NCBI RefSeq assembly: GCF_030296575.1
Contig: NZ_AP027729.1
Location: 1,178,001 to 1,242,000 of the forward strand
Source of the DNA: Paraoerskovia sediminicola
GTDB lineage: Bacteria; Actinomycetota; Actinomycetes; Actinomycetales; Cellulomonadaceae
Reading direction: 5' to 3'
DNA: 64,000 bases
Part shown: piece by piece, positions 1 to 8,563 of the stretch
Position numbering within the stretch: position 1 is the first letter of the stretch
Layout: each line of letters starts with the position of its first letter
Position numbers and translations under genes: made by a program
The notes under the pieces: generated by a model
Database searches by the model: none
Told to the model about the DNA's origin: nothing
Seen by the model: only the letters and a program-made list of their open reading frames with translations

Positions 1-363
1 GAGGTGACCGGCCGGCCCGCGGACGCCGTCCGACACTGCGGCAGGTGCCCTGCCCCGCGCCCTGCCCCGCGCCCTGTCCCGCGCTGCATCACCCGCTGTG
101 TCACCCGCTGTGTCACCCGCCGTGTCCCGTACGACGCCCGCACGCCTTTCGCTCGATGCAAAAAACAGACAGCATGATGTAACAACTTGGCAGCACGTCT
201 TGTGAATCCTCGCAGCGCGCCCTACTGTCGGACGCGTCCGGGCAGCGTCGCCAAGGGCTGCCGGGGCCTGACAGGTCACAGTTCCACCCGATCCACCACG
301 AGCTCGACCACCAGACAGACCACAGATCGACCCCAGCGAACGACGAGAGAAGACGAGTCGACG
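1..363. other. Upstream region with two 12-bp repeat arrays
   Basis: No gene was recognised in these 363 bases. Two short tandem arrays are visible: three copies of a 12-bp unit (gccctgccccgc-like) at 47-82 and three copies of another 12-bp unit (acccgctgtgtc-like) at 91-126. A local AT-rich pocket at about 155-190, containing an A6 run, is the most promoter-like stretch before the secreted glucanase that follows. No operator resembling the palindromes elsewhere in the window was found here. Confidence 0.5.
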
Positions 364-2511
364 ATGACGCGTACAGCCTCCCCGACCGCGCCCGCGCGGC
401 GCCGACGGTCCGCACCACCCACCCGCACCCCCTCGAGAGCCTCGAGAGCCCTGGCGGCCACGTCCGCCGTCGCCGCGACGCTCGCGCTCGTCGCGACGAC
501 CGGCGGAGCCGCCGCCGCGAACGGCTGGGGCCGGCCGTCGCCGGCCGACGACCCGGTCGTGACCCGCGCAGCCCTCGACCCCTCGCTCGTGGAGGGGCGC
601 GGCGCCGACGTCGCGTTCGTCGAGCAGGAGGCCGAGAACGTCGCGACGAACGGAACGGTGATCACGTCACGCGAGGCGTACGACCTCGCCGCCGAGGCCT
701 CCGGACGCTCCGCCGTCCAGCTCGAGCGGGGCCAGCACATCGACTTCACGCTCCCCGAGGCGGCGAACGCCATCACGGTGCGCTACTCGATCCCCGACGC
801 CCCCGGCGGCGGCGGGATCACCTCGGAGCTCAAGGTCAAGGTCGACCGCGGCCACACCAAGACGATGGACCTCACGTCCGAGTACTCGTGGCTGTACAAC
901 CAGTACCAGTTCTCGAACGACCCCGAGGCGCAGCTGCTGCACCCCGACTGGTGGGTCGTCGAGTGCGACGGCGGCGACGCGGACACCGGGTGCGACCCCG
1001 CGACGCGCGAGGTGACCACCCCGTTCCGGCCGATGCACTTCTACGACGAGCAGCGGCTCCACCTGGGTCGCACGTACGCGGCCGGCTCGACGGTGCGGCT
1101 CGAGGTGCCGAAGAACGCGAAGGCCGACGTCACCACGATCGACCTCCTCGACTCCGAGAAGGTCGCCAAGCCGCACGTCGAGTGGAAGGCCGCGAACGTC
1201 CTGCTGTTCGGCGCCGACCCGCGCGGCAAGAAGGACTCCGCGCCCGCGCTGGACAAGGCGATCGCCTGGGCCAAGAAGAAGGGCCTGCCGGTCTACGTGC
1301 CGCCGGGCGAGTACCGCGTGGACCGGCACATCATCGTCGACGACGTCACGATCATCGGTGCCGGGAACTGGTGGACGACGTTCAAGGGCAGCGAGGTCGC
1401 CCTCGACGAGCCGAGCGACGACGGCTCGGTGCACACCGGCGTCGGCTTCTACGGCAAGTGGGCCGAGGACGGCGGCAGCAGCGACGTCCACCTCTCCGGC
1501 TTCGCGATCCAGGGCGACGTGCGCGAGCGCATCGACACCGACCAGGTCAACGGCATCGGCGGGGCATTCGACGACTCGTCGTTCACGGACCTGTACATCC
1601 AGCACACCAAGGTCGGCCTCTGGCTCGACGGTCCGATGGACAACGTCACCATCAAGGACAACATCGTCGTCGACCAGATCGCCGACGGCATGAACTTCCA
1701 CCTCGGCGTCACCAACTCGGAGGCGAGCAACAACTTCTTCCGCAACACCGGTGACGACGCGATGGCGATGTGGTCGGAGGCCGGCGACGACAACCCGGCG
1801 AACGCGAACAACACGTTCAGCCACAACACCGTCCAGACCCCGACGCTCGCCAACGGCATCGCGATCTACGGCGGCGAGAACACCACCGTGGCGAACAACC
1901 TCGTCGCCGACCCGATCCGGGAGGGCTCCGGCCTGCACGCCGGTGCCCGCTTCGGCGCCACTCCGTTCGAGGGCACGCTCGACTTCACCGACAACTCGGT
2001 GGTCCGGGCCGGGACCTTCGAGCTGAACTGGCGCATCGGCCTCGGGGCCATCTGGTTCTACGCCCTCGACCAGTCCATCGACGCGGACATCTCGGTCACC
2101 GGCGACCACTACCTCGACAGCACCTACAACGCGATGATGCTGGTCTCGGAGTGGACGGTGAAGGACGAGGTACGCATCGACGGCGTCAAGTTCAAGGACG
2201 TGCGCGTCGACGGGGCCGGGACCTCCGCGGTCTCGGCACGCGTCGCGGGTGGTGCGTCGTTCGAGAACGTCGACGTGCGCAACCTCGGCTGGGCGGGCGT
2301 GAACAACTGCGGCTCGTTCAACTTCCCGAACGGCGGGACCGAGTTCGTCCTCACCGACCTCGGTGGCAACGACGGGACGAGCCTCAGCCCGTGGGAGCCG
2401 GACCCGGTGAACTGGCTCGGACGGTTCGTGCCCAACGCGCCCAGCTGCAACGACCGCCCGACGGTGGTCGCCCCGCCGGCGCCGTCGGAGTGGGAGCAGC
2501 CCGTCGGCTGA
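364..2511 (+). CDS. Secreted GH87-type alpha-1,3-glucanase (mutanase/mycodextranase family)
   Basis: This is a 715-residue secreted glycoside hydrolase predicted to cleave alpha-1,3-glucan, a fungal wall and dental-plaque polymer. Residues 1-52 form a signal peptide: an arginine-rich start, a hydrophobic stretch at about 30-50, and an Ala-rich cleavage site. The C-terminal two thirds is a right-handed beta-helix-like chain rich in Asn and Asp. The family signature NTGDDAMAMWSE is present, with D464 and D465 adjacent and D441 23 residues earlier. That spacing matches the three catalytic aspartates I recall for GH87 alpha-1,3-glucanases. The ATG at 364 was chosen because a purine-rich gagagaag lies just upstream and the signal peptide begins there; upstream in-frame codons look non-coding. 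No carbohydrate-binding module is evident. The exact linkage specificity is inferred. Confidence 0.85.
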   Translation: MTRTASPTAPARRRRSAPPTRTPSRASRALAATSAVAATLALVATTGGAAAANGWGRPSPADDPVVTRAALDPSLVEGRGADVAFVEQEAENVATNGTVITSREAYDLAAEASGRSAVQLERGQHIDFTLPEAANAITVRYSIPDAPGGGGITSELKVKVDRGHTKTMDLTSEYSWLYNQYQFSNDPEAQLLHPDWWVVECDGGDADTGCDPATREVTTPFRPMHFYDEQRLHLGRTYAAGSTVRLEVPKNAKADVTTIDLLDSEKVAKPHVEWKAANVLLFGADPRGKKDSAPALDKAIAWAKKKGLPVYVPPGEYRVDRHIIVDDVTIIGAGNWWTTFKGSEVALDEPSDDGSVHTGVGFYGKWAEDGGSSDVHLSGFAIQGDVRERIDTDQVNGIGGAFDDSSFTDLYIQHTKVGLWLDGPMDNVTIKDNIVVDQIADGMNFHLGVTNSEASNNFFRNTGDDAMAMWSEAGDDNPANANNTFSHNTVQTPTLANGIAIYGGENTTVANNLVADPIREGSGLHAGARFGATPFEGTLDFTDNSVVRAGTFELNWRIGLGAIWFYALDQSIDADISVTGDHYLDSTYNAMMLVSEWTVKDEVRIDGVKFKDVRVDGAGTSAVSARVAGGASFENVDVRNLGWAGVNNCGSFNFPNGGTEFVLTDLGGNDGTSLSPWEPDPVNWLGRFVPNAPSCNDRPTVVAPPAPSEWEQPVG

Positions 2512-2532
2512 CCTCACGGTGAACCCTGGATC

Positions 2533-2614
2533 GCCGAACCGGTGATCCTGCACTGCCGAACCGGTGGTCGTGCGTGGTCCGAGCACCAGGACCGCGCACG
2601 ATCACCGGTTCGGC
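2533..2614. repeat. 82-bp palindromic intergenic element, copy 1
   Basis: The element has two direct half-sites (gccgaaccggtgatc at 2533-2547 and gccgaaccggtggtc at 2555-2569, offset 22 bp) and one inverted half-site (gatcaccggttcggc at 2600-2614). The second direct and the inverted arm extend into a 26-bp stem (2555-2580 with 2589-2614, two G-T wobbles) closed by an 8-nt loop. The first direct copy could pair with the same inverted arm, so two mutually exclusive hairpins are possible. The element lies 21 bases after the GH87 stop. A second copy with the same geometry is at 8564-8645. Confidence 0.85.
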
Positions 2615-2707
2615 GTCGTTCTGGCGGGCCGTGACCGCGGGCCGTCGCCGTGCGGACAGCGCCGGAGTGATGTTCCCTGGGTCACACCGACCGATCGAGG
2701 GAGACCC

Positions 2708-4513
2708 ATGCCCCGGACCATCCGACACCGAGCCGTATCAGTCGTCGCACTGGCGAGCACCGCCGCGCTGCTCACGACCGCAGCCCCCGCGCTCGCCGCA
2801 CCCAAGGCCGACGACGGCACCGATTTCGTCCTCGCCGTCCTGCACAACAACGACGGCGAGTCGGCGCTCCTGCCGTTCGAGGCGAGCGACGGCGCGTCCT
2901 ACGGAGGTGCTGCACGGTTCGTCAGCCTCCTCGACGAGCTGCGCCACGACGCAACCTCGGGCAAGCCGAGCGTCAAGGGCGCCAAGCGCGGCGCCGTCGT
3001 CCTCAACTCGGGCGACAACTACCTCGCCGGCACGGCCTTCCAGGCCTCCCGCGTCGACGGCGCACCGTTCTACGACGCCCTCGTCGCGAACGCGGCCGAC
3101 TACGACGTGCTCGGGGTGGGCAACCACGAGTTCGACTTCGGCCCCGACGTGTTCGGCGAGTTCGTCCGCGCCGTCGACGACGCCCCGTTCGTCTCCGCGA
3201 ACCTCGACTTCGGCGCGAACGCCGGTCTCGCGGAGCTTGTGGGCGACCGCCTCGTGGCGAGCACCGTGGTCAAGGAGCGCGGCGAGAAGATAGGCGTCGT
3301 CGGCCTGACGACGCCCGCCCTCGCGACCATCTCGTCCCCGATCGACGTCGGCGTCGACCCCGACGTCGTGGCCGTCGCCCAGGAGCAGGTGGACGCCCTC
3401 ACCGCCGACGGGATCGACAAGATCATCCTCGCGTCGCACCTCCAGGACATCGGCGAAGAGCTCGACCTGGTCGCACAGCTGAGCGACGTCGACGTCGTCA
3501 TCGGTGGCGGCGGCGACGAGATCCTCGCCGACGACGGCGACGCGCTGCTTCCCGGGGACGACGCCAACGTCTACGGCTCGTACCCGCTGGTCGCGACCGA
3601 CGCGGACGGCTCCGAGGTCCCGGTGGTGACCACGCCGGGCGCCTACCGCTACGTCGGTCAGATCCAGGTCTCCTTCGACCGGAACGGCGACGTGATCGGC
3701 TGGGACGACGACGCCTCCGGCCTCCAGGTCGTCACCGACACCGGGCCCGACGCGGTGGAGCCGGACCCGACGGTCCTGCGCACCGTCGAGGAGCCCGTCG
3801 CGGAGTTCCAGGCCGACCTCGCCGCCAACGTCCTCGCCGAGAGCGAGGTCGCGCTCGAGTGCCGCCGGGACCAGGTCCGTACCGGCGAGTCGAACTGCGG
3901 CAACCTCATGGCCGACTCGCTGCTCGACGCCGCCGCCGACCAGGCGTCCGCGTACGGGCTGCCGCAGCCGGACGTCGCCGTGCAGAACGGCGGCGGCATC
4001 CGGATCGACGCGGAGCTCCCGGCCGGCCCGGTCACCGAGGCCGACACCTTCGGGATCGCGCCGTTCTCGAACTTCGTCGCGATCGCGCCCGACGTCCCCG
4101 CCGAGACGTTCCGCCAGCTCCTCGAGGAGGGCTCGGCGTCCCTGCCCGGCTCCGACGGGGCGTTCGTCCACGCCGCCGGATTCTCGTACACCGTCGACAC
4201 GAGCTACCCGGCCCGGGTCGTCGTCACCGACACCGGCGAGCAGGTGACGGCGGGCGAGCGCGTGCGGTCCGTCGTCCTCGACGACGGCACGGTCCTCGTG
4301 GCGGACGGCGTCGCGGTCGCGGGTGCGACCGTGAACGTCGCGTCGAACGACTTCTCGCTCGCCGGCGGCGACGCCTACCCGGCCGTCCCCTTCACCCGCG
4401 TGGGTGTCAGCTATCAGCAGGCGCTCGCCGGGTACCTGGTCGAGGACCTCGGGGGCGTCGTCTCGGCAGCCGACTACCCGGTCGGCGGTTCCGGCCGCAT
4501 CACGATCGGCTGA
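2708..4513 (+). CDS. Secreted 5'-nucleotidase/UshA-like metallophosphoesterase
   Basis: The 601-residue protein has a signal peptide (1-30, ending ALA-AP), an N-terminal calcineurin-like phosphoesterase domain (about 38-330) and a C-terminal 5'-nucleotidase substrate-binding domain (about 380-600). Visible metal-site motifs are HNND (D49), NSGDN, GNHEFDFG and ASHLQ. The C-terminal domain shows NCGNLMADSLLD, NGGGIR and a PFSNFV motif. Such enzymes hydrolyse extracellular nucleotides or related phosphate esters to release phosphate and nucleoside. Two usual metal ligands look changed: the D-x-H motif reads D-G-E, and the usual GGHSH reads GGGGDE. Activity or metal preference may therefore differ from UshA. 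The ATG follows gagggagaccc. A terminator hairpin follows. Confidence 0.85.
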   Translation: MPRTIRHRAVSVVALASTAALLTTAAPALAAPKADDGTDFVLAVLHNNDGESALLPFEASDGASYGGAARFVSLLDELRHDATSGKPSVKGAKRGAVVLNSGDNYLAGTAFQASRVDGAPFYDALVANAADYDVLGVGNHEFDFGPDVFGEFVRAVDDAPFVSANLDFGANAGLAELVGDRLVASTVVKERGEKIGVVGLTTPALATISSPIDVGVDPDVVAVAQEQVDALTADGIDKIILASHLQDIGEELDLVAQLSDVDVVIGGGGDEILADDGDALLPGDDANVYGSYPLVATDADGSEVPVVTTPGAYRYVGQIQVSFDRNGDVIGWDDDASGLQVVTDTGPDAVEPDPTVLRTVEEPVAEFQADLAANVLAESEVALECRRDQVRTGESNCGNLMADSLLDAAADQASAYGLPQPDVAVQNGGGIRIDAELPAGPVTEADTFGIAPFSNFVAIAPDVPAETFRQLLEEGSASLPGSDGAFVHAAGFSYTVDTSYPARVVVTDTGEQVTAGERVRSVVLDDGTVLVADGVAVAGATVNVASNDFSLAGGDAYPAVPFTRVGVSYQQALAGYLVEDLGGVVSAADYPVGGSGRITIG

Positions 4514-4517
4514 CCGT

Positions 4518-4549
4518 CACGGTGCCCGGCCGCAAGGCCGGGCACCGTG
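4518..4549. terminator. Terminator hairpin after the nucleotidase gene
   Basis: A perfect 13-bp stem (4518-4530 with 4537-4549, arm cacggtgcccggc) with a 6-nt loop cgcaag starts five bases after the stop codon. It lies between convergent genes, so it may serve both. No U-tract is present, as is usual in this GC range. Confidence 0.75.
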
Positions 4550-4559
4550 CCGTCGGGCC

Positions 4560-4579
4560 CGCGCCATCGACATGGCGCG
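4560..4579. terminator. Second hairpin between convergent genes
   Basis: An 8-bp perfect stem (cgcgccat / atggcgcg) with a 4-nt loop lies directly after the first hairpin, forming a tandem terminator between the + strand nucleotidase and the - strand PnuC gene. Confidence 0.5.
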
Positions 4580-4624
4580 GTCGGGCCGTGAGGCATCACC
4601 ACCCGTCCCGCTCGCAGAACGGAC

Positions 4625-5374
4625 CTAGCCCAGCACCTCGACGCCCGGGTCCTCGAGCCGCAGCGCCCTGCGCTGGACGCGCCACCACACGAAGAACCCG
4701 ACGAGGGTGAACACCCCGTAGAAGACGTACATGAACGCCGACGCGTAGTACCCGGCACCGAGCAGCAGGGGCACCCCCACCACGTCGACCGCGACCCAGA
4801 TCAGCCAGAACTCCGTCCACCCGCGCGCCATCCCGTACGTCGCGAGCAGCGAGCCGACGAAGATCCAGGCGTCCGACCACACCGGCTCGTACGAGCCGAG
4901 GGCCCTGAAGATCGGCGTGAGCAGGAGCGTCCCGCCCACCATCGCCACCACGAGGAAGACGCGCTGCCGCCAGGTGGCCCACTGCGGGACGAAACCCTCC
5001 GCGGCAGAGCGGGCCGTGCCGGCCGAGCCCGCGGCGGCCGCGTCGGTCCCGGACCCGGCGGCCGCACCGGCCGCCTCCAGGCGCTCCCGTCGTGCCTGTC
5101 GCCAGCGGTACCAGCCGTACACCGACACGGCGACGAACATGACCTGCCGCCCCGCCTGACCGAGCAGGTTCACCGGGTTGGGGGTGTCGAAGACCGCCCC
5201 CATGAAGACGGTGAAGAGCAGCACGTTGCCCGCGATACCCACCGGCCACGCCCACACCTTGCGCCGCATACCGCCGAGGGCGGACGCCAGCCCGAAGAGG
5301 TTGCCGACGATCTCGCGCCACAGCACGACCTGGTCGCCGATGTGCAGCTGCGCGTCGAACAGCCACTCGATCAT
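4625..5374 (-). CDS. pnuC: PnuC-type nicotinamide riboside/NMN transporter
   Basis: This 249-residue integral membrane protein belongs to the PnuC facilitator family, which brings nicotinamide riboside (or, in related branches, other vitamins) across the inner membrane for NAD synthesis. About seven membrane segments are visible, with a hydrophilic Ala/Gly-rich linker around residues 95-125 where the family normally has a short loop. The C-terminal part carries the family-like stretch EFWLIWVAVDVVGVPL followed by an aromatic GYYASAFMYVFYG helix. No NAD kinase/NadR gene is adjacent and no riboswitch was recognised in the 179-bp upstream space. The start ATG has only a weak ribosome site. Substrate is inferred from family. 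Confidence 0.85.
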   Translation of the reverse strand: MIEWLFDAQLHIGDQVVLWREIVGNLFGLASALGGMRRKVWAWPVGIAGNVLLFTVFMGAVFDTPNPVNLLGQAGRQVMFVAVSVYGWYRWRQARRERLEAAGAAAGSGTDAAAAGSAGTARSAAEGFVPQWATWRQRVFLVVAMVGGTLLLTPIFRALGSYEPVWSDAWIFVGSLLATYGMARGWTEFWLIWVAVDVVGVPLLLGAGYYASAFMYVFYGVFTLVGFFVWWRVQRRALRLEDPGVEVLG

Positions 5375-5553
5375 GTCCCGGACCCGTTCTCGCTCGGTGC
5401 TGGCTCAGTGCTGGCTACGTGCCGGCTCGCACCGGCTCGTACTCGATCAGCCCACGGTCGTGGGCCCGGCGGTGCAACGCTCCCACGCGATCCGTTCATC
5501 CCGGGGGCGAGACCCCGGACGCGAGTTCCCTCCGCTCCCGATACTGTCCTCCG

Positions 5554-6285
5554 ATGCCCGAGCACCACGTGCGCACCCGCGCCCTCCTGCGCGCCGCGGC
5601 CTTCGGGCTGGCGGCGTGCGTCCCCGTCCTCGGCCTCGCCTGGCTCGTCCGCTCCGAGAACGACGCGGTGCTCGACCTGGACCAGGCGGCGATCACCGCT
5701 GCGACCGCGTTCACCCGCGAGCACCCTGCCTTCGAGCAGGCGCTCGTCGTCTACCAGCAGGTCCTGTCCCCGTGGCTCCTGGTCCTCGTGGTCGGGGGCG
5801 TGTCCCTCTGGGTGTGGCGACGGCACGGTCTCGCGAGCCGCGCCCTGTGGGCGACCGGCACGACGCTCGCCTCCTGGGGGCTCGCGCACCTCGCCAAGCA
5901 GGCCGTCGGTCGCGCCCGTCCGGTGGTGGACGACGCGATCGAGCACGCGCCCGGCTACAGCTTCCCGTCGGGTCACGCGACGTCGTCCGCCACCGTCGCC
6001 ATCACCCTGACCCTCCTCCTGTGGCCGCTGCTCGGCCGACGCGGGCGCGTGGTCGCCCCGATCCTCGCCGGCTGCGTCATCGTCGCGACCGACCTGGACC
6101 GGGTGTTCCTCGGCGTGCACTTCCCGTCCGACGTCGTCGCCGGGACCCTCTTCGGCGCCGCGATCTCGATCGCCTCCTACATCGGCTACCGAGGCTGGAA
6201 CCCGGCATCCGGCGGCACGCCGGCCACAGACCCCGACGCGGCGACGGTCGCGCGGACCACCCGACCAGGACCGGAGACCCGATGA
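5554..6285 (+). CDS. PAP2 superfamily membrane phosphatase (first of a coupled pair)
   Basis: The 243-residue protein has about five membrane helices and the three PAP2 phosphatase motifs: KxxxxRxRP (KQAVGRARP), PSGH (in SFPSGHAT) and the distal R-x5-H-x3-D (in DRVFLGVHFPSD). This family removes phosphate from lipid phosphates such as undecaprenyl pyrophosphate or phosphatidate on the outer membrane face. The stop overlaps the start of the next PAP2 gene (ATGA, 6282-6285), indicating translational coupling. The start at 5554 was chosen because it leaves a plausible first membrane helix; the longer upstream frame is not protein-like. Whether it is BacA/UppP-like in function cannot be told from sequence. 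Confidence 0.85.
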   Translation: MPEHHVRTRALLRAAAFGLAACVPVLGLAWLVRSENDAVLDLDQAAITAATAFTREHPAFEQALVVYQQVLSPWLLVLVVGGVSLWVWRRHGLASRALWATGTTLASWGLAHLAKQAVGRARPVVDDAIEHAPGYSFPSGHATSSATVAITLTLLLWPLLGRRGRVVAPILAGCVIVATDLDRVFLGVHFPSDVVAGTLFGAAISIASYIGYRGWNPASGGTPATDPDAATVARTTRPGPETR

Positions 6286-6980
6286 ACACGTTCGTCCACC
6301 GCTACGAGCTCGACACGTCCCGCCCGACGGCGAAGACCGTCGCCCGGGACGTCGTCGTCCGCGGGCTGCTGCCCGCCGCGGCGCTCTGGGCGCTCATCAC
6401 CGGCGTCGGGCTGCTCATCGTGGGCCCGCTCGGCGACCTCCCCCAGGGCGACGCCGTCGAGCAGTGGTTCGAGTCGAACCGGACCGACACCCTCACACCG
6501 GTCTCGATGATCGTCTCCGGGGCGGGCATGACGCAGGTGGTCATCGCCATCACCGTCATCACCGTGGCGCTGCTGTGGTGGCGCACCCGCCAGTGGTGGT
6601 TCGCGCTCGTCCCGGCGCTCGCGGTCTCGCTCCAGGCGCTGGTCTTCTTCTTCGCGGGGCTGACCGTCGGCCGCGAGCGCCCCGACGTGTCGCACCTCGA
6701 CGACTCGCCCCCGACGACGAGCTACCCGAGCGGCCACACGGGGGCGTCCTCGGCGCTGTGGTTCACCCTCGCGATGCTGGCCCAGCGGATCACGAACCCG
6801 GTGCTGCGCCGGGTCGTGACCGTGGTCTGCGTGCTCATGCCGTTCCTCGTCGGGACGGCCCGGCTCTACCGGGGCATGCACGCGCCGTCGGACGTCGTGA
6901 TGGCGCTCGTCAACGGCGCCGTCTGCATGGTGATCGCATGGGCGTACCTGCGCCGGGACGTGTCCCGGGTCAGGTCCTGA
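6282..6980 (+). CDS. PAP2 superfamily membrane phosphatase (second of a coupled pair)
   Basis: This 232-residue membrane protein also belongs to the PAP2 family. Its motifs are GRERPDV (motif 1, with the leading basic residue less typical), YPSGHTGAS (motif 2) and ARLYRGMHAPSD (motif 3). It differs strongly from its upstream neighbour, so the pair is not a recent duplication. The ATG overlaps the upstream stop by 4 bp. The N-terminus starts with a short cytosolic segment, then a helix at about 30-50. It is expected to act on lipid phosphates in the cell membrane. The gene is convergent with the GNAT gene, and the two coding ends overlap by 11 bp. Confidence 0.85.
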   Translation: MNTFVHRYELDTSRPTAKTVARDVVVRGLLPAAALWALITGVGLLIVGPLGDLPQGDAVEQWFESNRTDTLTPVSMIVSGAGMTQVVIAITVITVALLWWRTRQWWFALVPALAVSLQALVFFFAGLTVGRERPDVSHLDDSPPTTSYPSGHTGASSALWFTLAMLAQRITNPVLRRVVTVVCVLMPFLVGTARLYRGMHAPSDVVMALVNGAVCMVIAWAYLRRDVSRVRS

Positions 6981-7488
6981 GCACCGAGTAGATCGCCTGG
7001 TCGTGCCACGCGCCACGGCGCCACTGGCCACGCCTCGCCACGCCCTCGCGCTCGAACCCGGCGTTCACGAGCGCGCGCTGCTCGGCGACGTTCGTGACGT
7101 CCGTGAACGCCTGGACGCGCTCGGCCCGCGTGTGGTCGAACAGGTACGCGACGAGCAGGCGCTGGGCGGCCGAACCGATCCCCTGACCGCGCCAAGACGG
7201 CAGCAGACCGATCGCGATCGTCCAGCACGCCGAGGTCTCCCGAGGCCCCCAGAATCCCTCGAACCATTCGACGCGCCCGGCGCACGAGCCGTCCACGTCG
7301 ACGGTGAGCACGCCGCCGTCGGGCGCGAGCAGCCTGTCGCGGTCCCACCGCTCGCGCAGCGCCCGGACGTTGCGGTGGCCGAACCACTGGAGCTCGCCCT
7401 GACCGTCGGGGGTCTGCGCCGCCTCGAACGACGCCAGGTCGGCCTCGACCACCGGTCGCAGGCCGACGGACCGCTGCGGCGCGCTCAC
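6970..7488 (-). CDS. GNAT family N-acetyltransferase
   Basis: This is a 172-residue RimJ/RimL-type GNAT enzyme that would transfer an acyl group from acyl-CoA to an amine. The acetyl-CoA binding loop is visible as WRGQGIGSAAQRLL, followed by the typical FTDVTNVAEQRALVNAGFEREG C-terminal half. The GTG start overlaps the stop of the acetyl xylan esterase gene (GTGA at 7485-7488), so the two are probably co-translated. Substrate is unknown; RimJ/RimL relatives modify ribosomal proteins, antibiotics or small amines. Confidence 0.8.
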   Translation of the reverse strand: MSAPQRSVGLRPVVEADLASFEAAQTPDGQGELQWFGHRNVRALRERWDRDRLLAPDGGVLTVDVDGSCAGRVEWFEGFWGPRETSACWTIAIGLLPSWRGQGIGSAAQRLLVAYLFDHTRAERVQAFTDVTNVAEQRALVNAGFEREGVARRGQWRRGAWHDQAIYSVLRT

Positions 7489-8465
7489 GCCGCGTGCTCC
7501 GCGAGCCAGGCGACGTGGCGCGCGAACCGGAACGCCTGACCGCCCTCGTGCCCGTTGAACGGGTGGACGTCGATGTCCTTGACGACCGTCCCCGCGCCCC
7601 CGTACCGGTGGAACGCGGAGTACACGGTCGACGGCGGGCAGATCTCGTCCATGAGCGCGACCGAGAACACGGCCGGGGCGGTCGCGCGGGCGGCGTGGTT
7701 GGCACCGTCGAGGTACGACAGGGTGCGGAACACCCGCTCCTCGGCACCGCGATGGACCGACAGGTATCGCGTGATCTCGCCGTACGGGTCGGCGCCGGTG
7801 ATCGTCACGGCCCGCCGGAACGCGCACAGGAACGGCACGTCGACCAGGGCTGCCCGCAGACCGTCGGCCAGCCCGGCGACCGCGAGCGCGATGCCGCCAC
7901 CCTGGCTGATCCCGGCGACCGACACCCGGTCGGGGTCGACCCCGTCGATCCCGCGGACGGCGTCCACCGCCCGCACCCCGTCCGTGAAGACCCGGCGGTA
8001 GTAGTGGTCCGCAGGGTCGTCGATCCCGCGCGTGACGAACCCCGGGCTCGCCGGGCCCGACCCGTGCGGGTCGGGCGTGTCGCCGCCGGAGCCCCACCCG
8101 CTGCCCTGCCCGCGGGTGTCCACGAGCAGGTGCGCGTACCCGGCCGCGGCCCACGCGAGCCGCTCCTGCGGGAGCCCGCGCCCACCGCCGTAGCCGACGA
8201 ACTCGACGACCGCCGGCAACGGGTCCGGGGCGTCCGCGGGCCGGGTCAGCCAGGCACGCACCGGGTCGCCCGCGAAGCCGGGGAACGTCACGTCGTCGAC
8301 CGACACCACCGTGAGGCCGGCGTCGACCCGCTCGACCGTCGGCGCCGCCCCGAGCGCGCGGGACTCGGCGAGCGTGGCCGCCCAGAACTCATCGAAGTCT
8401 GCGGGCTCCTCGACGGGCGGCTCGTAGGCCTCGAGCTCGGGGACGCTGAGGTCGAACTGGGGCAC
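7485..8465 (-). CDS. CE7 acetyl xylan esterase / cephalosporin-C deacetylase family
   Basis: This 326-residue alpha/beta hydrolase belongs to carbohydrate esterase family 7, which removes acetyl groups from xylo-oligosaccharides (and cephalosporin C). Family landmarks are RGQGSGW at 118-124, the nucleophile elbow GISQGG with S187, the acid D273 in LMDEICPP and the catalytic histidine H306 in GHEGG. Length matches the family (about 320). There is no signal peptide, so it acts inside the cell on imported oligosaccharides. The GTG start is preceded by a good aaggag ribosome site. Its place beside other saccharide enzymes fits hemicellulose use. Confidence 0.9.
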   Translation of the reverse strand: MPQFDLSVPELEAYEPPVEEPADFDEFWAATLAESRALGAAPTVERVDAGLTVVSVDDVTFPGFAGDPVRAWLTRPADAPDPLPAVVEFVGYGGGRGLPQERLAWAAAGYAHLLVDTRGQGSGWGSGGDTPDPHGSGPASPGFVTRGIDDPADHYYRRVFTDGVRAVDAVRGIDGVDPDRVSVAGISQGGGIALAVAGLADGLRAALVDVPFLCAFRRAVTITGADPYGEITRYLSVHRGAEERVFRTLSYLDGANHAARATAPAVFSVALMDEICPPSTVYSAFHRYGGAGTVVKDIDVHPFNGHEGGQAFRFARHVAWLAEHAA

Positions 8466-8490
8466 GTCGGGCTCCTTCGGGGCTGTTCCG

Positions 8491-8544
8491 GGTTCTCGGG
8501 TGGGTTCTCGGTCGGTTCTGGTTGGATTCTTGGCCGGTTCTGGT
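8491..8544. repeat. Degenerate ~11-bp repeat (ggttct-based)
   Basis: About five copies of a ggttct core spaced 11-12 bp (8491, 8503, 8514, about 8524, 8536) lie upstream of the acetyl xylan esterase start. The helical-turn spacing could reflect protein binding sites or simple slippage; nothing further supports either. Confidence 0.35.
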
Positions 8545-8563
8545 TGTCCGGCACGATACGTCC

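Noticed and set aside
667..2586. A 639-codon open frame on the minus strand across the GH87 gene
   Set aside because: It is an Arg/Val/Gly-rich antisense frame typical of high-GC third-position bias; the plus-strand product has a signal peptide and recognisable family motifs.
5375..5553. A vitamin or NAD riboswitch before pnuC
   Set aside because: I could not find a conserved riboswitch core or a convincing switch hairpin on the minus strand.
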